Program-made: the position numbers and the translations under genes
In this document: piece after piece, positions 32,033 through 41,271 of the stretch
Layout: the number at the start of each line of letters is the position of its first letter
How positions within the stretch are numbered: position 1 is the first letter of the stretch
The notes under the pieces: model-generated
Databases searched by the model: none
What the model saw: only the letters and a program-made list of their open reading frames with translations
What the model was told of the DNA's origin: nothing
Origin: DATCMH01 sp036563505
GTDB taxonomy: Bacteria > Pseudomonadota > Alphaproteobacteria > Rhizobiales > Beijerinckiaceae
Reading direction: 5' to 3'
Assembly: GCA_036563505.1 (NCBI GenBank)
Contig: DATCMH010000019.1
Location: forward strand, 62,001-126,000
DNA length: 64,000 nt

Positions 32033-32710
32033 ATGGGTTTTCCGGCTTCCCTTCCTCTGACGGCCGACCGGCAACTGGTCGAGGCGGCAGCCTTCGTGCT
32101 GTCCCTTCGCTCGCGGGGCTTTCGCGACACAGCGGTGCTCGGCGCCATGGAACGGGTGGCGCGGGACCTCTTCGCGCCCCGGCGCTTCGCCGACCTTGCC
32201 CGCACCGACGTCTCGCTGCCTTTGCCCTGCGGGCAGACCATGACCGCGCCGGCCATCGTCGCGGCGATGCTGGTGTCCTTGGGCGTCGGGCCGGGCCAGC
32301 GGGTTCTCGAGATCGGCACGGGTTCGGGCTACGCGACCGCGCTGCTCGCACGGCTGTCCGGCCATGTGACGAGCGTCGAGCGCTTCGGGACGCTCGCCAC
32401 CGAAGCCGGACAGCGCCTCGCCGTCGCGGGCCTCAGCGACCGCGTTCAGCTCGAGACCGGCGACGGGCTCGCGCCGCGGGCCGACGGGGCCCGCTTCGAT
32501 CGTGTTCTCGTCAACGGCGCGCTCGCCTCGCTCCCTCCGACGCTGACCTCTCTCGTCGCGCCGGGCGGCCGTCTCGTTTGCGCTGTCGCAACTGAGGACG
32601 GGCCGCGGCTCCTGCGCCTCGACCGCGGACCGGACGGCGCACTTCACCAAGAGCTCGGGGCGCCGCTGCGCCTGTCGCCCCTCGCGACCGGCCGCGCCGC
32701 GGCGCTCTAG
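32033..32710 (+). CDS. pcm: Protein-L-isoaspartate O-methyltransferase
   Basis: 225 residues. The SAM-binding motif I is VLEIGTGSGYATALLA, preceded by the PIMT-specific LPCGQTMTAPAIVAAML (substrate loop; usually GQTIS/TxP). VNGALASLPPTL stands where the family has xxAAAxxxP. It repairs isoaspartyl residues in aged proteins. The stop shares CTAG with the stop of the convergent rsmA gene. The family often sits downstream of surE, as here. Confidence 0.9.
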   Translation: MGFPASLPLTADRQLVEAAAFVLSLRSRGFRDTAVLGAMERVARDLFAPRRFADLARTDVSLPLPCGQTMTAPAIVAAMLVSLGVGPGQRVLEIGTGSGYATALLARLSGHVTSVERFGTLATEAGQRLAVAGLSDRVQLETGDGLAPRADGARFDRVLVNGALASLPPTLTSLVAPGGRLVCAVATEDGPRLLRLDRGPDGALHQELGAPLRLSPLATGRAAAL

Positions 32711-33558
32711 CCTTTGCGCTCAGCGTAGGCTCGGGCGAGCGCGACGAAACCTTCGATCGGCACTTCTTCCGCCCGGGCCGTCTCGGGCAGCCCGGCCTCG
32801 GCGAGAAGCGGGGCGGGATCGACGCCGAGGCTTTTCACGCTCTGACGCAGCATTTTGCGTCGCTGCCCGAAGGCCGCCTGCGTCACGGCCTCAAGCGCCC
32901 GGCGGTCGCAGGGCAACGGATCGGGCCGAGGCAGGAGCTGGACGACGCTCGACGTGATCTTGGGCGGCGGGACGAAGGCCGAAGGCGGCACGTCGAAAAG
33001 GATCCTGGCCCGCGTTCGCCAGCCGCAGAGCACGCCGAGGCGCCCATAGTTCGCCCGGTCGCTCTCGTCGGCGACGATGCGCTCCGCGACTTCGCGCTGG
33101 AACATGAGGGTGAGCGACTCCCACCACGGCGGCCAGGGCTCGGCCGCGACCCAGCCCGTGAGGAGCTGCGTGCCGACATTGTACGGCAGGTTCGCCACGA
33201 TCCGGGCCGGTCCTTCGCGCAGGACGGGCCGCAGGTCGACGGCGAGCGCGTCGCCCTCGATCACCTCCAGGCGGCCGGGATAGCGGGCCGCGATCTCGGC
33301 GAGCGCTGGCAGGCAGCGCGGGTCGCGCTCGACGGCGACGACGCGGGCGGCACCCGCGGCGAGGAGCGCCCGCGTGAGACCTCCGGGCCCAGGCCCGACC
33401 TCGACCACGCTGACGCCCTCGAGAGGGCCGGCGGACCGGGCGATGCGGCTCGTCAGGTTCAAGTCGAAGAGGAAGTTCTGGCCGAGCGATCGCTTCGGCA
33501 TGAGGTCGTGCGCCCGCACCACCTCGCGTAGAGGAGGCAGATCGTCGATCTGGCTCAC
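32707..33558 (-). CDS. rsmA: 16S rRNA (A1518/A1519) dimethyltransferase
   Basis: 283 residues from a GTG that overlaps the pdxA stop (GTGA). KRSLGQNFLFD is the classic KsgA opening. VVEVGPGPGGLTRALL is SAM motif I. RIVANLPYNVGTQLL is the catalytic NLPY motif. LMFQREVAERI follows. KsgA-type N6,N6-dimethylation of two adenines in helix 45 during 30S maturation. Last gene of the lptFGD-pdxA-rsmA operon. Confidence 0.95.
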   Translation of the reverse strand: MSQIDDLPPLREVVRAHDLMPKRSLGQNFLFDLNLTSRIARSAGPLEGVSVVEVGPGPGGLTRALLAAGAARVVAVERDPRCLPALAEIAARYPGRLEVIEGDALAVDLRPVLREGPARIVANLPYNVGTQLLTGWVAAEPWPPWWESLTLMFQREVAERIVADESDRANYGRLGVLCGWRTRARILFDVPPSAFVPPPKITSSVVQLLPRPDPLPCDRRALEAVTQAAFGQRRKMLRQSVKSLGVDPAPLLAEAGLPETARAEEVPIEGFVALARAYAERKG

Positions 33559-34574
33559 GCCGCGGCCCGACGGGCGGCGAGGCGCCCCGCGAGGCGAAGT
33601 GCGGCGATCAGGCTGTCCGGACGCGCGATGCCTTTTCCAGCGATGTCGAAGGCCGTGCCGTGGTCGGGAGAGGTGCGGATGAAGGGCAGGCCGAGCGTGA
33701 CGTTCACGCCCTCGTCGAAGGCGAGCGTCTTGAGCGGGACGAGCGCCTGATCGTGGTACATGGCGAGCGCGGCGTCGTAGCCGCGGCGCGCGCGGGCGTG
33801 GAAGAGCGTGTCGGCGGGGTACGGCCCCAAGGCCGCGATGCCCTCCTCGCGCAGCCGACGGATGGCCGGGGCGATAACCACCTCGTCCTCCTCGCCCAGC
33901 ATCCCGCTCTCGCCCGCGTGAGGATTCAGGCCCGTCACCGCAAGGCGCGGCGCGTCGATCCCGAACCGTTCCCGCAGATCGCGGGCGACGATCTGGCCGG
34001 TGCGGACGATCAGTTCGGTGGTGAGAAGATCGGGCACCGCGCGGTAGGGCACGTGCACCGTCACGGGAACGACGGCGAGCTCCTCGCTCCAGAGCATCAT
34101 CACCGGATGCGGCGGCTCCCCGCCGTCCGCGGCCAGCGCCGCCAGGAACTCGGTGTGGCCCGGATGGGGAAAGCCGGCGCGTTTCAGCACGTGCTTGGCG
34201 ATCGGATTGGTGACGAGCGCGCCAACCGACCCGTCGCGCGCCAGGCCGACAGCGCGCTCGATCGCCTCGATCGTTCCGGCGGCGGTCGCGGGAGAGGGCT
34301 GGCCGGGCGCGACCGCGGCCCGGTGGACGAGCGGAAGAATGGGAAGAGCGTCTGTGATCCTGCCCGCCTCGGACGCCGCCGTCACGATCGCGAGCGGCAC
34401 ATGGAGGCCGAGCGCCGCAGCACGTCGCTGGAAAAGATCCGGGTCGGCCAGGAGGACGAAGGCCGGAAGGTCGAGTTCCCGCCTCTGGCACCAGGCCTCG
34501 AGCGTGATCTCGGGCCCGATCCCGGCCGGGTCGCCCTGCGTCACCGCCAGGAGCGGCGCGCCGGGCACCTTCAC
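33555..34574 (-). CDS. pdxA: 4-hydroxythreonine-4-phosphate dehydrogenase
   Basis: 339 residues. NAD-dependent, metal-dependent step in pyridoxal phosphate synthesis (DXP-dependent route). TQGDPAGIGPEITLEAW is the N-terminal family signature; GLNPHAGESGMLGEED carries the metal His, and YHDQALVPLKTLAFDEGVNV the second His and Lys. Ends with the conserved PDHGTAFDIAGKG. Both ends overlap neighbours by four bases (lptD upstream, rsmA downstream). Confidence 0.95.
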   Translation of the reverse strand: MKVPGAPLLAVTQGDPAGIGPEITLEAWCQRRELDLPAFVLLADPDLFQRRAAALGLHVPLAIVTAASEAGRITDALPILPLVHRAAVAPGQPSPATAAGTIEAIERAVGLARDGSVGALVTNPIAKHVLKRAGFPHPGHTEFLAALAADGGEPPHPVMMLWSEELAVVPVTVHVPYRAVPDLLTTELIVRTGQIVARDLRERFGIDAPRLAVTGLNPHAGESGMLGEEDEVVIAPAIRRLREEGIAALGPYPADTLFHARARRGYDAALAMYHDQALVPLKTLAFDEGVNVTLGLPFIRTSPDHGTAFDIAGKGIARPDSLIAALRLAGRLAARRAAA

Positions 34575-37204
34575 TGCGCGACGCCGTCCGCCGCCACCGA
34601 GTCGCCCAGCGTCTGGCGGAACGAGGTCTGGCCGAGCGTCCGCAGCTCGAGCCGGACCAGGACGGAGCGCTCCGTCTGCTTCGTGCCGGTCGACACGTTA
34701 TCCGGGACGCCGGACGAATACGTCACCGAGAAGGTGGTGCATTCGTCCGCGTACTGCACCCCGAAGGAGACGTTCGACGGGTTGAAGTAGGCCGACCGGT
34801 TGTAGATCGTCGTCGACGGGACGGCCGGGTTGTAGTTCCGGACGAAAGTCTCCCGGTCGATGAGATACTTGCCCATGTCGAACAGAACGGAGCCGGTCAC
34901 CGACCAGTTCGGCGTCAGCTCGAGGTTTGCCGCGGCGAGCAGGCCCTCGCGGCGGCGGTCGAGCCCGAGCAGCGGCTGCGGCGCGTAGTTCGCGTAGGTG
35001 AGCGTCGTCGAGAGCGGCAGCCAAGGCTTCCACGAACCGCGCAGCGAGGCGTCGAAGCGGCGGATCGCGAAGGTTTCCTCGTCGAAGCGCGCTCGCGCGG
35101 TGAAGTTGATGGTCCGGTTCGGCGCCATGTGCAGGCGGCCGACATAGTCGGAGCGGCTGTTCTCGAGTCCCGAGTTGCGCCCGGCGTTGACGAGATCGGA
35201 GGTCTCGCCGAAGCCGTTGCCGTAACCGTAGGAATTGCGGCCCGCGAGGTGGAAGGACTGGCCGAACAGGGCATCGGCGTAGAAGCCGTTCGGCGAGAGC
35301 ACGCTGTACTTGATGCCGAGATCAGCCCTCACGCCGCCCTCGACCCGGTCGTAGCCGGAGAAGCGGTTCCAGTCGAAGATCGAGGTGTCGTCGAAGATGA
35401 CGCTCTGCGAGTCCTCGTTCGGCAGCCGGCCGATGCGGGCCTCGTTGGGCCGCGCGATGACTTGCGCCAGCGGCTCCACCGTCTGCGTTCCGAAAGCGCC
35501 GGCGTCGGCGACCAACGGATAGCGGTACTGCAGGCCGATGGCCGGCATGGCGCGGCCGGCGAACTGCTCCTCGCCGGAGATAAAGTTCGGCAGCTGGTTG
35601 TTGATGTAGCCGTTCGTGTCCGGGTTGACCCAGAACCCGTCGATGCGGGCATAGGCGAAGGGCGTCCAGACCTGGCCGAGGCTGTCGATGAAATTGCGCC
35701 GCCAGGTTAGCTGCGTCGACAGCCGGGTCGAGGTGCCGGCGATGCCCCGCACGATGCAGGAGCCGCGCTGGAACACGGTGCAGGTGTCGTAGAGCCCGAT
35801 CTTCGTGCCAGCCAGATAGTCGAACAGGAACAGCGCGCTGTTCTGGCGCGGGATCTCCGAGAAGTGCGCGGCCTCGCGGGTCAGGCTCGTCAGGTTGACG
35901 TCGATCGACACCTCGCCGCCGAGCGGGGCCGGTCCGTCGATCCGCTTGTTGTAATCCCAGACCGGGTGAACGACGGGCTGTTGCTTCTGCCAGTCGTAGG
36001 TCGACAGGCCCTTGAAATAGTAGCCGCGCAGGTCGAACCACGAGCGGTCGCCCTGGCCGTTCAGGAAGACGGTCGAGATGGACTCGCGAAAATACGTCGT
36101 CGAGAGGCTCTCGCTCTTGATCTTGTAGTTCGACAGGAACCACTTGTCGGAGAGGAGCGCGACGTCCCAGCCGAACTTCCAGCGCTCGTTGATGTAGAAC
36201 AGACCCGTCGATTCCAGGGAGCCGCGCCTCTCGCGATCTCCCGCGCCGAGCGGCGAGGGCAGGAACGCGGTCGATTCCTCCTGGAAGATGCCTGCCGCGC
36301 GGATGTTGTAGGAGCCGTTGAGCAGCCGATGGCGCCACTCGACGAGCCCGAGGAAGCCCTGGCGCGAGAGGTAGGTCGGCCGGAAGGTGAGGTCGTAGTT
36401 CGGCGCCAGCTCCCAGAAGAACGGGATCTGCACGCCGTGGCCCAGCGCCGTCGTGGAGATGTAGCTCGGCGTCAGAAAGCCCGTCTTGCGCTTGACCGTC
36501 GGGTCGGGCGTCCAGAAGTAGGGCATGTAGGCGATAGGCACGCCCAGGAACTCGAGCGTGGCGTTCTCGTAGTAGATCGTCCGCTCGGTGTTGTTGTGGA
36601 TGATCCGCGCGGCCTTGACCTGCCAGAGTGGCGGGCGCTCCGGGTTGTTCTTGCACGGCTCGCAGGCGGTGTAGGTGCCGCGCTCGAAGACGGTGGTCTC
36701 GCCTTCCGTCCGCTCCGCGCGGGGCGCGGTGAAGCGCGTCACCGTGGGGCGGCCGCGATCGACCGTGTTCTGCGTGATGTAGAGCGAATCGATGAAGCCG
36801 TTCTTGAAGTCGTCGGTGAGCTCGAAGCGGTCGCCCGTGATCACCGTGCCGTCGGCTTCCGTCAGCCGGGCGTTGCCCTCGGCGTAGACCCGGTTGTTGC
36901 CGCGATTGTAGGTGACCCGGTCGGCCTGAAGCGTGCGGCCCTGATAGTAGAGCTCGACGTCGCCGCTCGCCGAAACGGTGTTCTTGTCCTCGTTGTAGAC
37001 GAGTTCCTTGGCCTCGACGAGGAGGCGGTCCTTGCCGCCGGCCTGAGCCTTGCCCGCGATCGAGTCATTGAGAGTGCGCTGCTGCGCGACCGCCGGCTGG
37101 CCGGCGGCGACGCAAGCCAGGACGGCCGCGAGGGCCGTTCCGGCGAACAGGTTTTCAACTCGCCTCATACGCATACCCTGCCGGCGTCTCGCTCCGAGGA
37201 CCAT
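34571..37204 (-). CDS. lptD: LPS assembly outer-membrane protein LptD
   Basis: 877 residues. The start at 37204 overlaps the lptG stop (TGATG) and has AGGAGG seven bases upstream; an ATG 30 bases later is the alternative. Signal peptide to about residue 40 (GQPAVAQ). N-terminal OstA/LptA-like jellyroll (LLVEAKELVYNEDKNTVSAS, then TVITGDRFELTDDFKNGFID). Conserved KTGFLTPSYISTT and PFFWELAPNYDLTFRPTYLS mark the barrel start. A C-terminal 26-strand barrel follows. It inserts LPS into the outer leaflet with LptE. Only a few Cys are visible (ACEPCKNN near the N-terminus and TCTVFQRGSCIV in the middle), so the disulfide pattern may differ from E. coli. Confidence 0.95.
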   Translation of the reverse strand: MVLGARRRQGMRMRRVENLFAGTALAAVLACVAAGQPAVAQQRTLNDSIAGKAQAGGKDRLLVEAKELVYNEDKNTVSASGDVELYYQGRTLQADRVTYNRGNNRVYAEGNARLTEADGTVITGDRFELTDDFKNGFIDSLYITQNTVDRGRPTVTRFTAPRAERTEGETTVFERGTYTACEPCKNNPERPPLWQVKAARIIHNNTERTIYYENATLEFLGVPIAYMPYFWTPDPTVKRKTGFLTPSYISTTALGHGVQIPFFWELAPNYDLTFRPTYLSRQGFLGLVEWRHRLLNGSYNIRAAGIFQEESTAFLPSPLGAGDRERRGSLESTGLFYINERWKFGWDVALLSDKWFLSNYKIKSESLSTTYFRESISTVFLNGQGDRSWFDLRGYYFKGLSTYDWQKQQPVVHPVWDYNKRIDGPAPLGGEVSIDVNLTSLTREAAHFSEIPRQNSALFLFDYLAGTKIGLYDTCTVFQRGSCIVRGIAGTSTRLSTQLTWRRNFIDSLGQVWTPFAYARIDGFWVNPDTNGYINNQLPNFISGEEQFAGRAMPAIGLQYRYPLVADAGAFGTQTVEPLAQVIARPNEARIGRLPNEDSQSVIFDDTSIFDWNRFSGYDRVEGGVRADLGIKYSVLSPNGFYADALFGQSFHLAGRNSYGYGNGFGETSDLVNAGRNSGLENSRSDYVGRLHMAPNRTINFTARARFDEETFAIRRFDASLRGSWKPWLPLSTTLTYANYAPQPLLGLDRRREGLLAAANLELTPNWSVTGSVLFDMGKYLIDRETFVRNYNPAVPSTTIYNRSAYFNPSNVSFGVQYADECTTFSVTYSSGVPDNVSTGTKQTERSVLVRLELRTLGQTSFRQTLGDSVAADGVAQ

Positions 37205-38289
37205 CAACCGTCCTCCTGGTACAACAGAGCGAGTGTCCCGAGCAAACTCCCGACAACGGCCGTGAACCAAGCCGCGACACTCGGACCGATGAGGCCCGAG
37301 GCGCCGAGATCCTCCATGAGCTGCGTCGCGACGTAGAGACCGAAGCCCGCCGCCACGCCGCCGAGAACCATCTTCGCCACGCCACCAAATCGGAAAAATC
37401 TTAAGGAAACGGATGCCGCCACGAGAACCATGGCGACGAAGAGCAGAGGACGCGACATCAGCACGTCGTAATGCAGACGATAGCGCGTGGCGTCGAGCCC
37501 GGCACGCTCGGTCTGGGCGATGGTCTCGTCGAGCTTCCAGAACGGAACCGATTCGGGCGGCGTGAAGCTTTGCCGCACCTGGTTCGGCTCGAGGTTCGAG
37601 GCGAGGAGGTAGGTGCCGAAGCTCTGCGGCTCCTCCGTCTCGCTCAGGACCCGTGCCTCCTTCAGTTCCCAATAGCCCTCGTGAAGGACCGCCTCCCGGG
37701 CCTCGATGCGGCTCTGGAACACCCCGTCATCGTCGAAAATGAAAGCCGTCACGCCCGCGATCGTCGTGCGCTCCGTTGCCGCCTCGGCGCGGATGATCGC
37801 TTGGCCGTCGGAGCTGCGCTGGCGGATCCAGAGGTCCTTGCTCGCGACGCTCTTCGCGCCCTTGGTAAAGATGCGGGCCTCGATCTTGGCCGCCTGCTGC
37901 TTCAGGTGCGCCGAGATCGGATTGTAGGCGACGACCGAAACGACCCCGAGCACGACCGCCACGAGGATGCCGGGCTGGAGGAACTGCCAGGCGGAGATGC
38001 CAGCGGAGCGCGCCACCACGAGCTCGAGCTTGCGGCTGAGCTGGAGCAGGGTCGCCATGCTGCCGAACAGAACCGCGAAGGGGAGCACCTGCTCGGCGAC
38101 CGACGGCGTCCGATAGAGCGAGAGCTGGGCCATGACCCCGGCACCCGCCCCTTCGGCGTCGCCGGCGCGGCGCATCAGCTCGACGAAGTCGAGGGTGTAG
38201 ACGAGGGCGAAAACGGTGGCGAAGACGGCGAGGATCGTCTTCGTGAACCGGATCGAGAAGTAGCGTCCGAGCGTGCCGACGGCGATCAC
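37204..38289 (-). CDS. lptG: LPS export ABC transporter permease LptG
   Basis: 361 residues, YjgP/YjgQ family. Six transmembrane helices with a central periplasmic beta-jellyroll domain (about 125-265). Opens with LGRYFSIRFTKTILAVFATV and has the LSRKLELVVARSAGISAWQF coupling-helix region. It extracts LPS from the inner membrane with LptB2F. ATGA overlap with the upstream lptF; TGATG overlap with lptD. Confidence 0.95.
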   Translation of the reverse strand: MIAVGTLGRYFSIRFTKTILAVFATVFALVYTLDFVELMRRAGDAEGAGAGVMAQLSLYRTPSVAEQVLPFAVLFGSMATLLQLSRKLELVVARSAGISAWQFLQPGILVAVVLGVVSVVAYNPISAHLKQQAAKIEARIFTKGAKSVASKDLWIRQRSSDGQAIIRAEAATERTTIAGVTAFIFDDDGVFQSRIEAREAVLHEGYWELKEARVLSETEEPQSFGTYLLASNLEPNQVRQSFTPPESVPFWKLDETIAQTERAGLDATRYRLHYDVLMSRPLLFVAMVLVAASVSLRFFRFGGVAKMVLGGVAAGFGLYVATQLMEDLGASGLIGPSVAAWFTAVVGSLLGTLALLYQEDG

Positions 38290-39452
38290 GACGCGGCCCT
38301 CCGCAAGCGGGGCAGGCGCGGCAGCACGATGCGACCGCTCCGGCGTCCGAGGCCGGCGAGCAGGGCTTTCGAGCGCTGGCCGTAGAGGCAGATCGCCAGG
38401 GCGACGCCAAGCGCCGCGAGCGGCGCGAGCCAGATCGCGTAGACCGCGCCGGGCGAGCGCACGGCGGCGCTCGAGGCGGCAAAGCCCGCGATGCGAAGGC
38501 CCACGACCGCGATCACCGCTCCCGTCACCGCGAGCCCGCGGCCTTGGCGCGTCGTCACCGCGTCGCCGAGAGCCGCGAAGGCGATCAGCGCCATGGCGAG
38601 CGGATAGAGCCAGCTCGAGAGCCGGTCGTGCAGCTCGGCCCGGAAGCGGCCCGCCTGCATCTGGTAGTAGAGCTCCTTCTCGTTGGGGAAGAGGAGCTGG
38701 CCCGTCGAGCGCTCGCGCGGCTTGTAGACCGTGTCGCCGCCCTCCTGGTTGAAGGCCGCAAGATCGATCGCATAGCGCTGGAAGGCGACGATGGAGGAGT
38801 CGCGGCTGTTGGGCTGCTGGCGGTGGACGCTGCCCTTCTCGAGGATGAGATAGCTCTGGCCGTTGACCTCGACCGTCTGGCCCCGCTCCGAGAGATAGAC
38901 GGTGGTTTTGCCGGCCTCGCGCCGGTCCTGCATGAAGATGCCGAGCAGGGCGTCGCCCGAGCGCTCGCGGAAGTGGAAGGTCACGCCGTTGTCCAGGGTC
39001 GTGAACTGCCCTTCCTTGACGACATTGGCGAGGAAGTCGCCCCGCACCTTCTGGATGACGTCGCGCAGCTCCTGAAAGCTCGCCGGCATGATGTAGGTCG
39101 TCATGAACACGACGAGGAGCGACACCGCGCCCGCCAATGCCAGGAATGGCTTGAGCAGGCGGGCCGGAGGCACGCCGGCGGCGCTCATCACGATGAGCTC
39201 GGAGTCACCGTTCAGCTTGTTCAGCGTATAGATCATCGCGATGAACAGGGCGACGGGCGAGATCACCGTCACGAGGGTCGGGATCGACAGCCCCGTGACC
39301 GTGAGGAAGATCATGATCGTCTGGCCCTTGCTCGTGAGCAGGTCGAGCTCGCGCAAGGCCTGCGTGATCCAGATCACGCCGGTCAGCGCGATAAGGCAGG
39401 CGAGGAACGCCCCGGTCACGATCCGGAGAATGTAGCGCTCGATCAGGTTCAT
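38286..39452 (-). CDS. lptF: LPS export ABC transporter permease LptF
   Basis: 388 residues. Same fold as LptG; starts IERYILRIVTGAFLACLIAL, with LNKLNGDSELIVMSAAGVPP as the conserved coupling region that contacts the LptB ATPase. C-terminal four helices end in a Lys/Arg-rich tail. First gene of the operon; divergent from pepA, with 241 bases between starts that hold no other feature I can name. The lptB ATPase is not in the window. Confidence 0.95.
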   Translation of the reverse strand: MNLIERYILRIVTGAFLACLIALTGVIWITQALRELDLLTSKGQTIMIFLTVTGLSIPTLVTVISPVALFIAMIYTLNKLNGDSELIVMSAAGVPPARLLKPFLALAGAVSLLVVFMTTYIMPASFQELRDVIQKVRGDFLANVVKEGQFTTLDNGVTFHFRERSGDALLGIFMQDRREAGKTTVYLSERGQTVEVNGQSYLILEKGSVHRQQPNSRDSSIVAFQRYAIDLAAFNQEGGDTVYKPRERSTGQLLFPNEKELYYQMQAGRFRAELHDRLSSWLYPLAMALIAFAALGDAVTTRQGRGLAVTGAVIAVVGLRIAGFAASSAAVRSPGAVYAIWLAPLAALGVALAICLYGQRSKALLAGLGRRSGRIVLPRLPRLRRAAS

Positions 39453-39693
39453 CGCTGCGGGATCATGAGGATGGGACGCCCCTGTGAGCGCGGCGTCTCA
39501 TGGGAGCCGGCTTCGTTCTGTCGTTGGTCCGTTCGTCGGCTGCGCTTGGGGCCGGCCTCCTTCAAGGCCCCCGGAGTTTGGCGCTTTCGCGGCGGTTCTC
39601 TCTTACCTCGGCTGCAAGTTGCTGTATGTGACGCCGATGCAGCAGGCGGCCGGGGAAATGCCGCGGGTCCCGCAACGAAGCCGAGAGGATATT

Positions 39694-41172
39694 ATGCCCG
39701 ACAAGCTCAAGATCGAGTTCCAGCCTCTCGGCGAGAGCCGGGGCGGTGACCTCGTGGTCTTCGCGGGCGACGATCTCGGCCTGGGCGAGGAGACGGCGCG
39801 CCTGCACCCCGCGCTGGCGGAGCGGATCGGCCGGCTCGCCGCGACGGAGCGGTTCAAGGGCAAAGCCAAGTCCATCATGGCCGTGCCGGCCCCTGACGGC
39901 GTCGCCGCGGACCGGCTGATCGTCGTCGGGCTCGGCTCCCGCGCGGACGGAGCCAAGCCGGACTGGACCTCGATCGGGGGTGTTATCAGCGGGACCCTGC
40001 GCGGCGAGGCGGCGATCGTGCTCCTCGAGGAGACCGACCCTGAAGCGGCGGCGGAGCTCGCCCTCGGGCTTCGCCTGCGCGCCTACCGCTTCGATCGCTA
40101 CAAGACGAAGAGGAAGGACGGGGACACGGATTCCGAGCCCGCCCGCGTCACAATCCAAGTGGCCGATCCGGCCGCCGCGAAACGAGCCGCCAAGGCCCGT
40201 GAGGCGGTGGCAGCGGGCGTCAACATCGCCCGCGACCTCGTCAACGAGCCGCCGAACGTCCTTGATCCGGACGAGTTCGCGCGCCGCGCTCAGGCCCTCG
40301 AGAAGCTCGGCGTCCAGGTCGAGGTGCTCGACGAGAAGGCGCTGAAGAAGATCGGCATGCGCGCGCTCCTCGCCGTTGGCCAAGGCTCGGCCAAGGAGAG
40401 CCGCGTCGTCATCATGCGCTGGTCGGGCGCGAAGGACGACGCCGCGCCGATCGCTTTCATCGGCAAGGGCGTGGTGTTCGATTCCGGCGGCATCTCGATC
40501 AAGCCGGGCGGCGGCATGGAAGACATGAAGGGCGACATGGCCGGCGCCGCCTGCGTGGTGGGCCTCATGCACGCCCTCGCGGCGCGGAAGGCGAAGGTGA
40601 ACGCCATCGGCGCCATCGGCCTCGTCGAGAACATGCCCGACGGCAAAGCCCAGCGCCCGGGCGACATCGTGACGACCCTCTCGGGGCAGACGGTGGAGAT
40701 CATCAACACCGACGCGGAAGGCCGCCTCGTGCTGGCCGACGTGCTCTGGCACGTGAAGGAGCGCTACCAGCCCCGCTTCATGGTGGACTTGGCGACGCTC
40801 ACCGGCGCCATCCTCGTCGCCTTGGGCCAGGAGCACGCGGGGCTGTTCACGAACAGCGACGAACTCGCTGAGCGCCTCGCGGCGGCGGGCCAGGCGACCG
40901 GCGAGAAGGTCTGGCGCATGCCCTTGGGCGAGGCCTACGACAAGATGATCGACTCCAAGTTCGCCGACATGAAGAACACGGGCGGGCGCCACGGCGGCTC
41001 CATCACTGCGGCGCAGTTCCTCCAGCGCTTCGTCGGCGACACGCCCTGGGCCCATCTCGACATCGCCGGCACCGGCATGAGCGCGCCGCAGACGGACCTC
41101 AACCGTAGCTGGAGTTCAGGGTGGGGCGTGCGCCTTCTCGATCGGCTCGTGCGGGATCAGTACGAGGGGTGA
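39694..41172 (+). CDS. pepA: Leucyl aminopeptidase (M17)
   Basis: 492 residues. The catalytic domain has the family signature NTDAEGRLVLADVLW, the metal site GKGVVFDSGGISIKPGGGM and the DMAGAACVVGLMHALAARKA block. DLVNEPPNVLDPDEF is the interdomain region. It is a di-zinc cytosolic exopeptidase; PepA can also act in Xer recombination. ATG at 39694 with GAGAGGAT upstream; longer in-frame extension rejected. Divergent from lptF, as is typical in Rhizobiales. Confidence 0.96.
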   Translation: MPDKLKIEFQPLGESRGGDLVVFAGDDLGLGEETARLHPALAERIGRLAATERFKGKAKSIMAVPAPDGVAADRLIVVGLGSRADGAKPDWTSIGGVISGTLRGEAAIVLLEETDPEAAAELALGLRLRAYRFDRYKTKRKDGDTDSEPARVTIQVADPAAAKRAAKAREAVAAGVNIARDLVNEPPNVLDPDEFARRAQALEKLGVQVEVLDEKALKKIGMRALLAVGQGSAKESRVVIMRWSGAKDDAAPIAFIGKGVVFDSGGISIKPGGGMEDMKGDMAGAACVVGLMHALAARKAKVNAIGAIGLVENMPDGKAQRPGDIVTTLSGQTVEIINTDAEGRLVLADVLWHVKERYQPRFMVDLATLTGAILVALGQEHAGLFTNSDELAERLAAAGQATGEKVWRMPLGEAYDKMIDSKFADMKNTGGRHGGSITAAQFLQRFVGDTPWAHLDIAGTGMSAPQTDLNRSWSSGWGVRLLDRLVRDQYEG

Positions 41173-41183
41173 GGGAGAGGTGG

Positions 41184-41263
41184 GTGGCGAATAGCGAGTG
41201 GTGAGTGGGAAAAGAGCTCGGGTGGCCCCATCTCAGAACCATTCGCTTCTCGCCATTCGCCAC
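41184..41263. repeat. Inverted repeat abutting the holC start
   Basis: The arm GTGGCGAATAGCGAG pairs with CTCGCCATTCGCCAC at 41249-41263 (14 of 15 complementary). The right arm ends nine bases before the holC ATG, so the ribosome-binding region would sit in or next to the stem. The words resemble the GCGAATGGCGAATAGCGAGT-type intergenic repeats of alphaproteobacteria. Confidence 0.6.
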
Positions 41264-41271
41264 TCGCTCCC

